Source: Sorangium aterium (GTDB lineage: Bacteria; Myxococcota_A; Polyangia; Polyangiales; Polyangiaceae). Taken from it: DNA of 64,000 nt. How positions within the stretch are numbered: position 1 is the stretch's first letter; the number at the start of each line of letters is the position of its first letter. Below the pieces are notes generated by a model. That model made no database searches and was not told the DNA's origin. It worked only from the letters and a program-made list of their open reading frames with translations. Of this stretch, positions 17,700 to 27,468 are shown piece by piece. The stretch lies in assembly GCF_028368935.1 (NCBI RefSeq), contig NZ_JAQNDK010000004.1:868001-932000 (forward strand). Direction: 5' to 3'. A program made the translations under genes and the position numbers.

Positions 17700-19868
17700 T
17701 CAGGCGCGGGGGCCCGGCGGCGCCTTGAGCGGCTGCCGCCTGCCGCGCAGCGCCGAGAGCGCGCTGCCGAGGGTCTGGTGGAGCGTCATGCCCTGGAGGT
17801 CGATGCCGAGGCGGATGAACCCCTGCGCGACCTGCGGCCGCATCCCCACGACGATGACCTCGGCGCCGAGCAGGAGGGCGGCGCGGGTCGTCTTCATCAG
17901 CGACGCCGCGACCTGCATGTCGGCGAAGGGCACGCCGGTGATATCCATCAGCAGCACCTCGGCTTCCTGGCGGCTGAGCTCCGCGAGCACCACCTCGAGC
18001 ACGTGGCGCGCGCGCTCCAGATCGATGGCTCCGACGAGCGGCACGAGCAGCACGCCCTGGTCGAGCGGGATGACCGGGCACCCGAGCTGGCGCACGTCGT
18101 CCGCGAGGGCGCGCTCGCGCTCGTAGGCGGCGCGCGCCTGCTGCTCCTGCTCGATCAGCGACTCGATCAGCGCCGCGCGCTCGAGCGCCGCGGTGAGCAT
18201 CGCCACCCACATCTCCATGTCCCGGTGATCCAGCCCGAGCGGGCTGCTCACAGGGGCGCAGACGGCGAGGACGCCGCGATCCTCACCCTCGCCCCGGAGC
18301 GGGATGAGCCGGAGGACGTGGTCGTCGCGCTGGGCGGCGGCTGGCAGCCACTCGCGGCGCGGGAACGCCTCGGCCGCGACGCGCGCGCCCGCTTCGGGCG
18401 AGGCCGTCGTCGCCCCGGGGGAGCAGCTCTCGACGATCCGCAGCGCGCGACCCGTGTCCCCGGGCGCTTCCCACACGGCGAGGCAGCCCCAGCTCATCTG
18501 CACCGCGGAGAGCCAGCTCAGCTTGCTCCCGCCGCCGCCCGCGTCCGCCAGGAGCGTCTCCCGGATGACGAGGTTGATGTCGAGCAGGCCGTTCAGGTAG
18601 TCGGCGCGGGCCGCCTCGATGGCCACCCGGCCCTCCATCATGGCGCGCCGGGCCGCCCGGATGTACGCCGCGACGCGCCGCTCTGCGGCGGCGTCCCCCG
18701 CGCCGCTGAGCATCCTCTGGCCGGCCCGCTCCAGCCGGTCGACCATCTCGAGGAGCTGGTCGATGTCGGGCATCTGCTCCGCGGCCTCCCGCCAGGCCCT
18801 CTCCAGCGCCGCGGCGGCGGGGCCGGGCCTGCCCCAGACGGCGGCCTCGAGCCCGAGGACCACCTCCGTCGCCCCGGCCCAGGCCTCTTCCGCCGGCGAG
18901 CTCGGATCGAGGGATGTCGAGGCGCTCGCGAGCGCGGCGAGCTCCCGCGCGAGCGCGCCGGACGGCGCGGCGGCGCTGCGGGACGACGGGGGCCCGCTGG
19001 CCGGCGCAGCGGCGCTGCGGGACGACGGGGGCGCGTCGCGCAGCGCCGGGGCGGGCGAGCAGCCGCAGGAGCGGCGCAGGACCAGGGTCGTCGGCGCGAT
19101 GTGCCCCGCGCAGGGGAGCTCCCGCCCGGCGAGGAGGTCGATGAGCAGCTCGGCGGCCGTCCCGCCGAGCCGGTCGAACCGCTGGCGGACCGTCGTCAGC
19201 GGCGGCGAGGCGTACCGGGCCGCCTCGATGTCGTCGAACCCGACGAGCGCGATGTCCTCGGGGACGCGGATGCCAGCCTCGGCGAACGCGTCGAGGACCC
19301 CGAGCGCCTCCTTGTCGGCCGACATGAACATCGCGGTGCAGGTGACGCCCTCTTCCAGCAGCCGCTGCACGGCGAGCCGACCGCTCGCCCGCTCGTTGTT
19401 CGGGAGATCGAAGACGAGGTCGGGGTCGAACGAGATGCCGCGCTCCTCGAGCGCGTCCCGGTAGGCCTGGAAGCGCTGCCGGATGTCCTCGTGCGCCATG
19501 TGCCCCGCGAAGACGATCCGCTCGTGCCCGTGGTCGAGCAGGTGGCGTACGGCCGAGAGGGCGCCACCGTGGTTGTCGGGCAGGACGTAGGGACAGCGCG
19601 CGTCCTCTTTGGGGCGCGCGCTGAGGGTCACGACGGGCCGCCCATCGTCGAGGAAGGGCTCGAGTTCCGCCGCGTCGATGAGCGCGATCCACCCGTCGAC
19701 CTGGTCTCGCGCGAGCCGCAGCCTGTGAACGTCTCGCGGGGACGCCCTGATGGCGAGCACCCGATATCCAGCGCGCGCGGCGGCCGACTGGATACCGCCG
19801 AGAAGCTCGCAAACATAGCTGCCCCAGATGTCGGGGCACATGATGCCGATGGCTCTATCGGGCGACAT
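17700..19868 (-). CDS. LacI-type sensor / STAS (RsbR-like) fusion protein
   Basis: 722 residues from MSPDRAIGI. Residues ~5-290 form a LacI/PurR-type ligand-binding fold (LLDHGHERIVFAGH, IRVPEDIALVGFDDIEAARY, PPLTTVRQ) but lack the LacI helix-turn-helix. A Cys pair (SCGCS) and an Ala/Ser/Pro linker with a duplicated PPSSRSAAAP follow, then a helical and GAF-like middle region. The C-terminal ~115 residues are a STAS domain of the RsbR/RsbS class (GCPVIPLDQGVLLVPLVGAI; DITGVPF with Thr644 at the usual phosphorylated position). Probably a soluble sensor acting by partner switching rather than DNA binding. It has a full-length paralogue at 34.4-36.6 kb. Confidence 0.82.
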   Translation of the reverse strand: MSPDRAIGIMCPDIWGSYVCELLGGIQSAAARAGYRVLAIRASPRDVHRLRLARDQVDGWIALIDAAELEPFLDDGRPVVTLSARPKEDARCPYVLPDNHGGALSAVRHLLDHGHERIVFAGHMAHEDIRQRFQAYRDALEERGISFDPDLVFDLPNNERASGRLAVQRLLEEGVTCTAMFMSADKEALGVLDAFAEAGIRVPEDIALVGFDDIEAARYASPPLTTVRQRFDRLGGTAAELLIDLLAGRELPCAGHIAPTTLVLRRSCGCSPAPALRDAPPSSRSAAAPASGPPSSRSAAAPSGALARELAALASASTSLDPSSPAEEAWAGATEVVLGLEAAVWGRPGPAAAALERAWREAAEQMPDIDQLLEMVDRLERAGQRMLSGAGDAAAERRVAAYIRAARRAMMEGRVAIEAARADYLNGLLDINLVIRETLLADAGGGGSKLSWLSAVQMSWGCLAVWEAPGDTGRALRIVESCSPGATTASPEAGARVAAEAFPRREWLPAAAQRDDHVLRLIPLRGEGEDRGVLAVCAPVSSPLGLDHRDMEMWVAMLTAALERAALIESLIEQEQQARAAYERERALADDVRQLGCPVIPLDQGVLLVPLVGAIDLERARHVLEVVLAELSRQEAEVLLMDITGVPFADMQVAASLMKTTRAALLLGAEVIVVGMRPQVAQGFIRLGIDLQGMTLHQTLGSALSALRGRRQPLKAPPGPRA

Positions 19869-20173
19869 GGTGGCAGGATCCTCGGTGGTCCTCAGCGCCG
19901 GCGCTCCGTCGTGACGCGATCCCAAGCGGAAATGGGTAGCACGGGGCACCCGTGTGGCCATGCCGCTTCTGCGGCGCGCCCGCGGCGGGAGCGCATCCGC
20001 GTCGTCACGTCCGGCTCCCGGTCGTCTGCTGATGGCTAGCGGCGCTGTGCGGCAAGCCGCGAGAGTATCGGACGGACGGCTTCGCTTGTCAGCACCGTTC
20101 GGCGGGTGGTGAGGGCGGCGGCGAGGGCACCTCGGCGGGCGACCTCATGGCGCCGGAGCCCTGCTGGACGATG
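19869..20173. other. Gene-free upstream region of LacI/STAS gene
   Basis: No gene was recognised. A perfect 15-bp dyad, CACGGGGCACCCGTG, lies at about 19940-19954, some 70 bp upstream of the LacI/STAS start, and is the only operator-like feature seen. Confidence 0.4.
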
Positions 20174-21532
20174 TCATGGCCTCTCCTGTCCGGCCTCCGG
20201 CGCGCACTTCTCGTCCTCGGACGAGCACACCTTGCCTGTGCGGAGATCCACGAAGTACCAGGCCAGCGTCATCAGCATCGGGGAGGTGTTGCACGGCGGG
20301 GCGAGGTGCATCCGGACGTGCGCGCTCGCCCTGTCGACGCTCTCGGGCCGGAAGGCGATGCAGGAGGCGCCGGCGGGCCCTCGTCGCTTCAGCGCCCAGG
20401 CCCTGGCCAGGAGGACGGCCCTTTGCCCCTTCCGCTCCAGGTCCTGGAGAAATCGCTCGATGGGCACGTAGGCCTTGCCGTCGTGCCACATCGCCGCGCC
20501 GCGCCGCATATCGACGCGGAATCGCTCCGTCGTGCACAGGGTGCTCGCCGGGGAGCAGGTCTCGTCGGCTCGCGCGATGAGATCGAAGACGTGGCCGTGG
20601 GATGCCTCCAGCGTGAGCGAATCGACCCCGGACCACTTCCATTCGAGCAGCTGGCCGAGCGCGATGACCGCCGGGTGATGGTCCCGGTACCAGCTCGCCT
20701 TGAACGCCCCGTAGCCGCGGAGCTCGCCGTTGTCGTCCCACGAGAGCTCGTGCGTGCGCCTGTCGATGCGGAAGCGCGCGAGCCGTTTGCGGCCGTCGGA
20801 CGAGAGCACGGACACGTGGAGGTGCGTGGCCGTCTCGTCCTCGACGTGGAGCGCGGTCGTGCCTCCCCAGTCGATGGCGTCGTCGATGAAGCGCTTCTCC
20901 AGCGCCGAGACGGCTGCTCTCAGGGACTCCTCGCGCGCCGCGAGGAACTCGCGCATCGGCCGGGGCGTAGCTTCGTCCCACCAGCGCACGGTGCCAGCGC
21001 GCCTGTCGACGACGAACGTGGCGAACGGCGCGAGGCGCGCGCTGAACGGAGCGCACTGGACGGGGCCGCGTTCGCGCCGATGCAGCGCGACCATCGCCAG
21101 CCCGGCTGCGTCCTGCTCCGGCGCCAGCTCCCAGCACTCCGCCGGCAGCTTCTCCACGCTCACCCGCGGCGCCAGCCACGTGTCCTGATCGTCGGCCGCG
21201 CCCGATCTCGGGGCGGCGAAGAACGGGGCGAGCGCCTCTCTCACGAGGTCCGAGGCGTCGTCCGCTGGGGGGGCTGTTGAGGGGGCTGTTGAGAGGGCTG
21301 TTGAGAGGGCTGTGGCGGGGACTGTGGGCGCGCCGTGCGCCACGGGCCGCGCTGCCGGCCGAGGTACCAGAGGTCCTCTCGCCTCGGGCGCGGGGGCCGC
21401 GCACGCCGTGAGCGCGAGCGACAGGCAGGCCGCGCAAGAGAGGGCCAGTCCGCGCAGGCGCCGCCACGCCGGCCGCGCGATCGCCGCCGCGAGCATCCTG
21501 CTTTCGACCGAGCCGCTGCCCGGACCTCTCAT
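20174..21532 (-). CDS. Lipoprotein of unknown function, downstream partner
   Basis: 452 residues from MRGPGSGSVE. A signal segment leads to the lipobox LTAC, then a linker with tandem ALST/APST units encoded by a 12-bp repeat. The remainder is a mixed alpha/beta protein with several Cys residues (AECWEL, VQCAPF, ADETCSP, LCTTER) and Trp-rich patches (VRWWDEA, WKWSGV). No enzyme motif is recognised. Its ATG overlaps the stop of the upstream lipoprotein gene (ATGA), indicating translational coupling and probably joint function. The longer open frame upstream overlaps that gene and is not used. Confidence 0.7.
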   Translation of the reverse strand: MRGPGSGSVESRMLAAAIARPAWRRLRGLALSCAACLSLALTACAAPAPEARGPLVPRPAARPVAHGAPTVPATALSTALSTAPSTAPPADDASDLVREALAPFFAAPRSGAADDQDTWLAPRVSVEKLPAECWELAPEQDAAGLAMVALHRRERGPVQCAPFSARLAPFATFVVDRRAGTVRWWDEATPRPMREFLAAREESLRAAVSALEKRFIDDAIDWGGTTALHVEDETATHLHVSVLSSDGRKRLARFRIDRRTHELSWDDNGELRGYGAFKASWYRDHHPAVIALGQLLEWKWSGVDSLTLEASHGHVFDLIARADETCSPASTLCTTERFRVDMRRGAAMWHDGKAYVPIERFLQDLERKGQRAVLLARAWALKRRGPAGASCIAFRPESVDRASAHVRMHLAPPCNTSPMLMTLAWYFVDLRTGKVCSSEDEKCAPEAGQERP

Positions 21533-22899
21533 GGCTTCACCCTCGAAAACACGCGCTCGACGCAGCGGTCCGCGCCCTGCTTCGCCAGGAGGACGTGGGT
21601 AGTCGCGGTCGACCGGGCGAGGCCCGGGCGCGTCAGCCACAGCTCCACGTCCTCGCACGTCGTGGGATCTTCCCCGTCGGGGCCCCCGCACGCGCCGAGC
21701 TGCGGTGTCGACGCGAGCCCTGGCAGCGCTGCGCGCAGCTCCCGGTGCCAGCGCTCGCCTGCGGACGGCGATGCCGCTGGGCAGAGCCAGCGCTCGGCCT
21801 CTGCCCACTCGAGCCCGAGCCAGGCGTACACGAACGACTCCGCGTCAGGGGCGAGGGGCGGCGCTCGACGCACGCTGTCGCCTTCCACCGTGTAGCGCGC
21901 GGCGAGGGCGTCCCAGCGCGGGTACCATGGGAGGAAGGTCGGGTCGCCTGTCCAGCGCAGCGTGAAGCCCCTGGCCGACACCGCGAGGGTGTAGCCGGCC
22001 GGCATGTGGAATCGGAGGCTGTTCGCGAAGGCCGCGCGCGGGTGCAGCGGGTCTGTTCCCTCCAGCAGCACCCTCGTGGTCAGCGTCCTCCAGAGCGAGA
22101 CACAGGACGACTCTGCGCTCGAGACGGCCAGCGCCCAGCGCCCCTTCGGTTGGCCCGTGAGGAAGCCATAAGACAGCCGGTTTCCCTCGGACGTCCACTC
22201 CGACGGATCGCTCTCGTGGGCGAGCGCGAGGCGAAAGCCCGCCCGGCCCCGCTCGAAGACGTAGAGAGACGAGTCCTCGCCGCACGGGACCGCGAGCGTG
22301 ACGAGCGCGACCCGGAGCGCGGGGTGCGCCGCGGGCTGCTCGATGCGGACGTCGAGCAGGCTGCCCCACCGCCGTTCCTCGCCGGCGGGGCGGACGCCGA
22401 GGCGCCCGAGCTCCGCCATCGCGCGCTCGCGTGCGGCGGCCGGCGCGCCCTCGACCGCGTCGAGCGCGCGCCCGACGACGCCTCGGAGCTCGGCCTTCAA
22501 GGCGCGGAGCAGCGCGGGAGCTCCCGCGGGGGGCGCGCTCAGCCCGATGCCTTCCGCGCTTGTGTCGAGCGCCGCGAGCGCCTGCATCGTGGCCACGATA
22601 TCGGGTGGAACCGGCGCTTCACCCGGGGCTGGAAGCGGCGCTTCACCCGGGGCGGGAAGCGGCGCTTCACCCGGGGCTGGCCCTGGCGCGGGCGCCGGCG
22701 TCCTCTGGCGCTCCGCGGGCCGCGGGCGCGGTGGTGTCGAGTCTTCCTGCCGAGGCGGCGCGAGTGGCCGGCGCGCTCCGGTCACGGGCGGAGTTCCGGG
22801 TGGAGCTCCTCCCGTGCAGGCGAGTTGCCAGAGCAGCGCGGCGGCCAGGACGCCGCCTCCGGCGCGCAAGCGAGGAGCTCGGGATGGGCTCGGGGACAT
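21529..22899 (-). CDS. Lipoprotein of unknown function, upstream partner
   Basis: 456 residues with a signal peptide ending in LWQLAC. A long Pro-rich linker contains three PGEAPLPA-type units encoded by a 24-bp repeat. The globular part (about 105-456) has a beta-rich stretch (LDVRIEQPAAHPALRVALVT), a CxE segment (VPCGEDSSLYVFERG) and a Cys-containing C-terminal region (QLGACGGPD, TTCEDVELW). Similar architecture to its coupled downstream neighbour (lipobox, repetitive linker, ~330-residue domain) suggests the two act together at the envelope. No known family was recognised. Confidence 0.7.
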   Translation of the reverse strand: MSPSPSRAPRLRAGGGVLAAALLWQLACTGGAPPGTPPVTGARRPLAPPRQEDSTPPRPRPAERQRTPAPAPGPAPGEAPLPAPGEAPLPAPGEAPVPPDIVATMQALAALDTSAEGIGLSAPPAGAPALLRALKAELRGVVGRALDAVEGAPAAARERAMAELGRLGVRPAGEERRWGSLLDVRIEQPAAHPALRVALVTLAVPCGEDSSLYVFERGRAGFRLALAHESDPSEWTSEGNRLSYGFLTGQPKGRWALAVSSAESSCVSLWRTLTTRVLLEGTDPLHPRAAFANSLRFHMPAGYTLAVSARGFTLRWTGDPTFLPWYPRWDALAARYTVEGDSVRRAPPLAPDAESFVYAWLGLEWAEAERWLCPAASPSAGERWHRELRAALPGLASTPQLGACGGPDGEDPTTCEDVELWLTRPGLARSTATTHVLLAKQGADRCVERVFSRVKP

Positions 22900-22959
22900 C
22901 GGCGCAGCCTAACGCCGATCCCGGGTCTCCGATTCCTTCGGCAGCGCCCTGGTCGCGGC

Positions 22960-23580
22960 TCAGGTCCCGTGAGGCGACTCTTGCTCGGAGTGCGGCGATC
23001 CTTGCTCGGAATGGCTCGAAAAGAGAAACGCCTGCTGTTCGAGGACCACCCGCCCCTTGCGCTTTGGCCGGCGCGGCGGCGCCCCGGCCTCCGTCGGCTC
23101 GCCCTCGGTCCGCTCGGCGCAGCGCGGGCAGACGACCGGCGGCGGAGCGGGCGGCTCCGGCGCCGCGATCTCGAGCCGGGGAGGCGAGGGGGGTTCCGGC
23201 GCCGCCTCGGGCTGCGGCGCTTCGACCGGATCCGCCCGCTCGATCTCGGCGCGACCGCGCGCATGCTCGGCGGTGACCAGGGCGCGGAGGGCGCGGGCGG
23301 CGGCGCGGTGCTCGGCGGCGGCCCGGCGCAGGCGCGCGACGAGCTCCAGCGCTGCCCGCGGCGGCGCGTGGAAGCGGGCGCGCTCGCGGTGCGCGCAGCC
23401 GTCGTAGGCGCCGCCGCTGCTGCCGCAGTCGATGCAGATGAGATCGAGCGCGAGCGGCTCCCGGACGGCGGAGATCGGCTCGTCCGCCGCGGTGTCGTCG
23501 GGCGGGATCGCGTCGATGGGTTCCTCGGCGGACGGCAGCTCTTCGACGACGACGGCGGCGGCGGCCTTGCGGGAGCGCAT
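22960..23580 (-). CDS. Hypothetical protein with two CxxC pairs
   Basis: 206 residues, acidic and Ala/Pro/Glu-rich. The segment LICIDCGSSGGAYDGCAH near residue 48 and a CPRCAE pair near residue 150 could form one or two zinc sites. Between them lie a helical Arg/Ala-rich stretch and a Pro/Glu-rich linker. The C-terminal part is basic (RRPKRKGR) and ends with two HSEQ(G/E)SPH units. There is no signal peptide, so it is probably cytoplasmic. It lies 60 bp upstream of the lipoprotein pair on the same strand. Function unknown. Confidence 0.5.
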   Translation of the reverse strand: MRSRKAAAAVVVEELPSAEEPIDAIPPDDTAADEPISAVREPLALDLICIDCGSSGGAYDGCAHRERARFHAPPRAALELVARLRRAAAEHRAAARALRALVTAEHARGRAEIERADPVEAPQPEAAPEPPSPPRLEIAAPEPPAPPPVVCPRCAERTEGEPTEAGAPPRRPKRKGRVVLEQQAFLFSSHSEQGSPHSEQESPHGT

Positions 23581-23730
23581 GCCGATCGGCTAGCAGATCA
23601 TTGAACGGATGTACAGGTGTAGCGGGTGTTCGCGGCGCGGTGGGCCGTCCGGGAGTGGCGGACGCCCGGGCATGGCGTACCAAGGAAGCGCCTGTGTCCG
23701 CCGTGTCCTCTGTGGTTGAATCCCTGGTTC

Positions 23731-25209
23731 ATGGCTCAGGATGCGGTCACGCGGCTCGGCAGGGAGGCGCTCTCGCAGTACACCCGCGATGAGCTGATCG
23801 ACCTGGCTGACCGCGAGCTGGCCCGCACGGCGGAACCGCTCGTGTTCCTCGCGGAGGCGTCGCGAAGTGAAGCCGCGCTCGATGACCGGATCGCGTCGCT
23901 CTACGAGCGCGCGCTGCGGTCTCCGTCTCCGCTGGTCCGGTTCCATGCGGCCTGGTGCGTATACGACACCAGAGCTTGCTGGGCCCGGTTCATCCCCGTC
24001 CTGCAGGCCGCCCGCGAGGCCGAGGACGACGAGCCGAACCGGGAGAACATCGACGTCGTGATCGACCTTCTGCAGACCGAGCTCCGGGAGGAGGAAGAGG
24101 AGCAGATCCGGTGGGCGCACCCGGGGCTCGCTCGCGTCGAGTACGACGTGACCAGGCGACGATCGCTGTCCAGCGAGGAGCGCGCCGCGCTCACGCAGGC
24201 CGTCGACTTCCTGCGCATGCCGTACGATATCTACCATTGGTACTCCGAGCGAAGCCTGAACATGTCACTGGAGCGCGCGCTCACGTCGCTTCGCCAGCTC
24301 GAGCGCTGGTGGGACGAGATCGCGCCTTCGTTCCAGCCCGAGGCCCCCTATCGACACGCGGATCCGTTCATGGACGAGGACGGCATCCACCCGCTGGGGG
24401 CCTACATCATCAGCAGCCAGTTCCTGTGGCATTATCACGAATCGGACCAGGCGGAGCGCCATCTCCTCCGCTCGTTCGACCTGGCAGAGACGCTCATGAC
24501 GCGGGGGCGGGGCGGAGCGGCTCAGGTCATGCCGCGCGCGCCTCTGAAGGAGCGATATCTGGACAACGTCTCGCGGGCCTATCACGACCCGCGCCTCTAC
24601 GCGGTCAATCATTTCTACCTGGGAGAGCTCTATGAGCGCCGGGGCGCTCATGAGCAGGCCGCGCGGCACTACGCGCGCTTCGCCGAGCTCGAGCCCGATT
24701 TCTCCCCGAGGAACTCGTACTCCTCCCACCCGGATTACTACGACGTCAAGCGGTTCTATCCGGGGACGGTCGAGGCGTACGGCAGGCTCGGGAACCTGTA
24801 CCGCGATCGGCTGGGCAATCCGGATCGGGCGCGGTTCTACTACGAGAAGGCCCTGCGGCTGAGCCCGTCGCACCACACCCCTTATCGGGATTATGCGCGC
24901 CTGCTGGAGCAGGCCGATCCTTGCGGGGCGCTCGATCTCCTGCGGCAGGAGATCGAGGTGCTGACCTCCTATCCGGATCCCGACCCAAGCCCGAACTCGC
25001 GGTGTCTGCCCTTCGAGCCTCGGGAGGTGGTCGAGCGGTTCCGTGCATGGCGTTCTCACCCGATGGCGCCGCGCGATGAGGTCGACGCCGTGGCGCGATC
25101 GATCGTCCGATTCCTGAAGGGCCTGTCCGTCGAGCCCTATCGGTTTGCGTACTCCGAGTGGAATGACCTCGCGCAGCAGGTGGAGAGCGTCTCGTCTCCG
25201 AGCGCGTGA
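23731..25209 (+). CDS. HEAT/TPR-type repeat protein
   Basis: 492 residues from MAQDAVTRLG; the open frame further left has poor coding character. The N-terminal ~110 residues are helical and HEAT-like (RFHAAWCVYD). The central and C-terminal part contains TPR-like helix pairs (AVNHFYLGELYERRGAHEQAARHYARF; AYGRLGNLYRDRLGNPDRARFYYEKALRLSP split over two units). Tyr- and Trp-rich strings occur between (YDIYHWYSERSLN). No signal peptide. Probably a cytosolic scaffold or protein-interaction module; partner unknown. Transcribed alone, divergent from the CxxC protein. Confidence 0.75.
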   Translation: MAQDAVTRLGREALSQYTRDELIDLADRELARTAEPLVFLAEASRSEAALDDRIASLYERALRSPSPLVRFHAAWCVYDTRACWARFIPVLQAAREAEDDEPNRENIDVVIDLLQTELREEEEEQIRWAHPGLARVEYDVTRRRSLSSEERAALTQAVDFLRMPYDIYHWYSERSLNMSLERALTSLRQLERWWDEIAPSFQPEAPYRHADPFMDEDGIHPLGAYIISSQFLWHYHESDQAERHLLRSFDLAETLMTRGRGGAAQVMPRAPLKERYLDNVSRAYHDPRLYAVNHFYLGELYERRGAHEQAARHYARFAELEPDFSPRNSYSSHPDYYDVKRFYPGTVEAYGRLGNLYRDRLGNPDRARFYYEKALRLSPSHHTPYRDYARLLEQADPCGALDLLRQEIEVLTSYPDPDPSPNSRCLPFEPREVVERFRAWRSHPMAPRDEVDAVARSIVRFLKGLSVEPYRFAYSEWNDLAQQVESVSSPSA

Positions 25210-25267
25210 CTTCCGGCGCCGTCGAGGCGCTGCGTCCTGCGGGGGGCCGACGTGGTAGCCTGCCGGC

Positions 25268-26953
25268 ATGATCCTCCCGCTCGCGCCGCTCGTGCAGAGG
25301 AGCGCGCTGCCCCGGCCAGCCCGGGGCGTCCGGCTCGCGCGCGCGGCCTTCCTCGCCGGGGCGGCCGCGGCCTGTCTCGCGCTCGGCTGCCAGGGCATCC
25401 TCGGCATTCACGACGTCTCGCGCGACGGGGCCGGCGGTGAGGGCGGCGCCGGTGGCGCCGCCGCGTCGGGCGGAGGCGGGGGCGGCGAGGTGTCCGCGCA
25501 CGGCAGCGGCGGCGGGGCGCCCCAGGTGGGCTTCTCGATCGCGCTCGACCCGGCGGCGGCGCGCGTTGTGCGCGGCGGCTCGACGTCGCTTACCGTCGCC
25601 ATCACCCGCTCGGGCGACTTCGCGGGCGACGTCGCGCTCTCGCTGTCGGGCCTGCCGAGCGGCGTTTCGGCGAGCCCGATCGTGGTCTCGGACGGCGAGG
25701 CCACCGGCGTGCTCACGCTGGCCGCGGAGCCGCTTGCCACGGTCGGCGGCGCCGCGCCCTCGCTCGTGGCCAGCGCGCCCGGGCAGGAGGACCAGGTGGT
25801 GCCGCTCTCCCTCCTCGTCGCCGATCCACCGGGGACGCTCGATCAGTCGTTTGATGGCGATGGAATCGCGACCAGCGGAACGCCCCACGAGGCGCGCGCC
25901 ATCGTCGTCCAGGAAGACGGCAAGATCCTCGTCGCCGGCAACGACGGAGAGACCTGGGGGCTCATGCGCTTCCTGCCGGGCGGCGTGCTCGATCCGGAGT
26001 TCGGCACAGCGGGCCTCGTCGTCGGCCAGGAAGGAACGGTCGAGTCGCTCGCTCTCCAGCCGGACGGGCGCATCCTGGCCGTGGGGACGCGGAAGGACCA
26101 GCTCACGGTGGTCCGATTCAACGCGAGCGGCGGGATCGATCAGGCCTTTGGCGCCAGCGGGGTCGCGAGGCTCGATCCTGCCTCGATCAGCGGCTCCGAG
26201 GGCTTCGACGCCGCCGTCCAGAGCGACGGCGGGATCATCGCCGCCGGCGTCGGGAAGCCGGGCAACCGCGGCATCGTCGTGCGGTTCTCTTCCATGGGCG
26301 ATGTCGATCGCGACTTCGGCGGCTCGGGCCTCGTCTCGTTCGAGAACCGCCCGCTGCACTCGGTCGCGCTCGGAGAGGACGGGCAGATCGTCGCAGGAGG
26401 GACCGAGCGGGACGCGGGCCCGACCTTCCTCGCGGTGCGGCTCGATCGCGACGGGGCGCTCGATCCCGACTTCGGAATGGGCGGCATCGCCTATCTCTCG
26501 CAGACGCCGTACAACGATAACGACCTCGCCCTCGGGAGCGACGGCAAGCCGATCCTGATCGGATATGCGCTCGACGGCGTGAACCACTATGCCTTCGCGC
26601 GCTTCAACGCGGACGGCTCGGCGGACACGACGTTCGGCGGGACCGGCATGGTGAACGCGAGCGGCGAAGAGAAGCCCTATGTGCGGGGCTATGGTGTCGC
26701 CCTCCAGGCCGACGGCAAGATCCTCGGCGCGGTCGCGGGAGGCACCGGGGCTTCGGGCATCACGGCCTCGATCCTGCGGCTCCTGCCGGACGGCACGATG
26801 GACGCCGGATTCGGCACCTCGGGCGCCGTCGTGCTCGACGACCATCCGGACCAGAACTACCTCTACGCCGTCGCCGTCCAGCGCGACGGCCGCATCGTGG
26901 CCGCGGGGAAGCGGTCGAACCTGGGGCTCATGGTCGTGCGCGTCTGGGATTAG
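25268..26953 (+). CDS. Delta-60-repeat beta-propeller lipoprotein
   Basis: 561 residues. The signal peptide ends in the lipobox LALGC and is followed by a Gly/Ala-rich spacer. Residues ~90-185 form an Ig-like beta domain (RGGSTSLTVAITRSGDFAG). From ~190 onward about seven delta-60 repeats are visible, each with a DG(K/R)I(L/V)(V/A)(A/V)G core (EDGKILVAGND, PDGRILAVGTR, EDGQIVAGGTE, RDGRIVAAGKR) and a D..FG.(S/T)G turn. This repeat forms a beta-propeller-like surface domain common in myxobacterial exported proteins. Role in binding rather than catalysis is inferred. Confidence 0.85.
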   Translation: MILPLAPLVQRSALPRPARGVRLARAAFLAGAAAACLALGCQGILGIHDVSRDGAGGEGGAGGAAASGGGGGGEVSAHGSGGGAPQVGFSIALDPAAARVVRGGSTSLTVAITRSGDFAGDVALSLSGLPSGVSASPIVVSDGEATGVLTLAAEPLATVGGAAPSLVASAPGQEDQVVPLSLLVADPPGTLDQSFDGDGIATSGTPHEARAIVVQEDGKILVAGNDGETWGLMRFLPGGVLDPEFGTAGLVVGQEGTVESLALQPDGRILAVGTRKDQLTVVRFNASGGIDQAFGASGVARLDPASISGSEGFDAAVQSDGGIIAAGVGKPGNRGIVVRFSSMGDVDRDFGGSGLVSFENRPLHSVALGEDGQIVAGGTERDAGPTFLAVRLDRDGALDPDFGMGGIAYLSQTPYNDNDLALGSDGKPILIGYALDGVNHYAFARFNADGSADTTFGGTGMVNASGEEKPYVRGYGVALQADGKILGAVAGGTGASGITASILRLLPDGTMDAGFGTSGAVVLDDHPDQNYLYAVAVQRDGRIVAAGKRSNLGLMVVRVWD

Positions 26954-27045
26954 GCCCCTCTCCCCCGGCGAACGGCGCCTCGACGTCGACGTGGGGAGCG
27001 GCACCTCCTGGAGGCATCGCTGAGCGGGAACACCGGAGGGAAACG

Positions 27046-27465
27046 ATGGCAACCTGGTGGATCTACGCGCTCCTCTCCGCCGTTTTCGCGGCCGCGACCG
27101 CGATCTTGGCCAAGATCGGCGTAGAGGGCGTCCCATCCACCCTCGCGACGGCGGTCCGGACCGTCGTGATCCTCGTCTTTGCCTGGGGGATCGTCTTCGC
27201 TGCCGGCCATCACCGCGAGATCGCCAAGATCAGCGCCCGCACCGCCGTGTTCCTCGCCCTGTCGGGCCTCGCCACGGGCGCCTCCTGGCTCGCGTACTTC
27301 CAGGCCCTGAAGCTCGGCCCGGCGTCCCGCGTCGCGCCCATCGACAAGCTGAGCCTCGCGTTCACCATCGCGCTCGCGGCGGTCGCCCTCGGCGAGCCCA
27401 TCACCTGGAAGCTCGCGCTCGGGGTGGGGCTGATGGTCGCTGGCGCCCTGCTCACGCTGGCCTGA
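27046..27465 (+). CDS. Small EamA-family transporter
   Basis: 139 residues with four to five hydrophobic helices, matching a single EamA (drug/metabolite transporter) unit rather than the usual ten-helix tandem. Motifs typical of the half-size group are ATAILAKIGVEGVPSTLATA near the start and YFQALKLGPASRVAPIDKLS in the middle, ending VGLMVAGALLTLA. Half-size EamA proteins act as dimers. Substrate unknown. The stop lies 3 bp from the convergent giant kinase gene. Confidence 0.82.
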   Translation: MATWWIYALLSAVFAAATAILAKIGVEGVPSTLATAVRTVVILVFAWGIVFAAGHHREIAKISARTAVFLALSGLATGASWLAYFQALKLGPASRVAPIDKLSLAFTIALAAVALGEPITWKLALGVGLMVAGALLTLA

Positions 27466-27468
27466 CCC

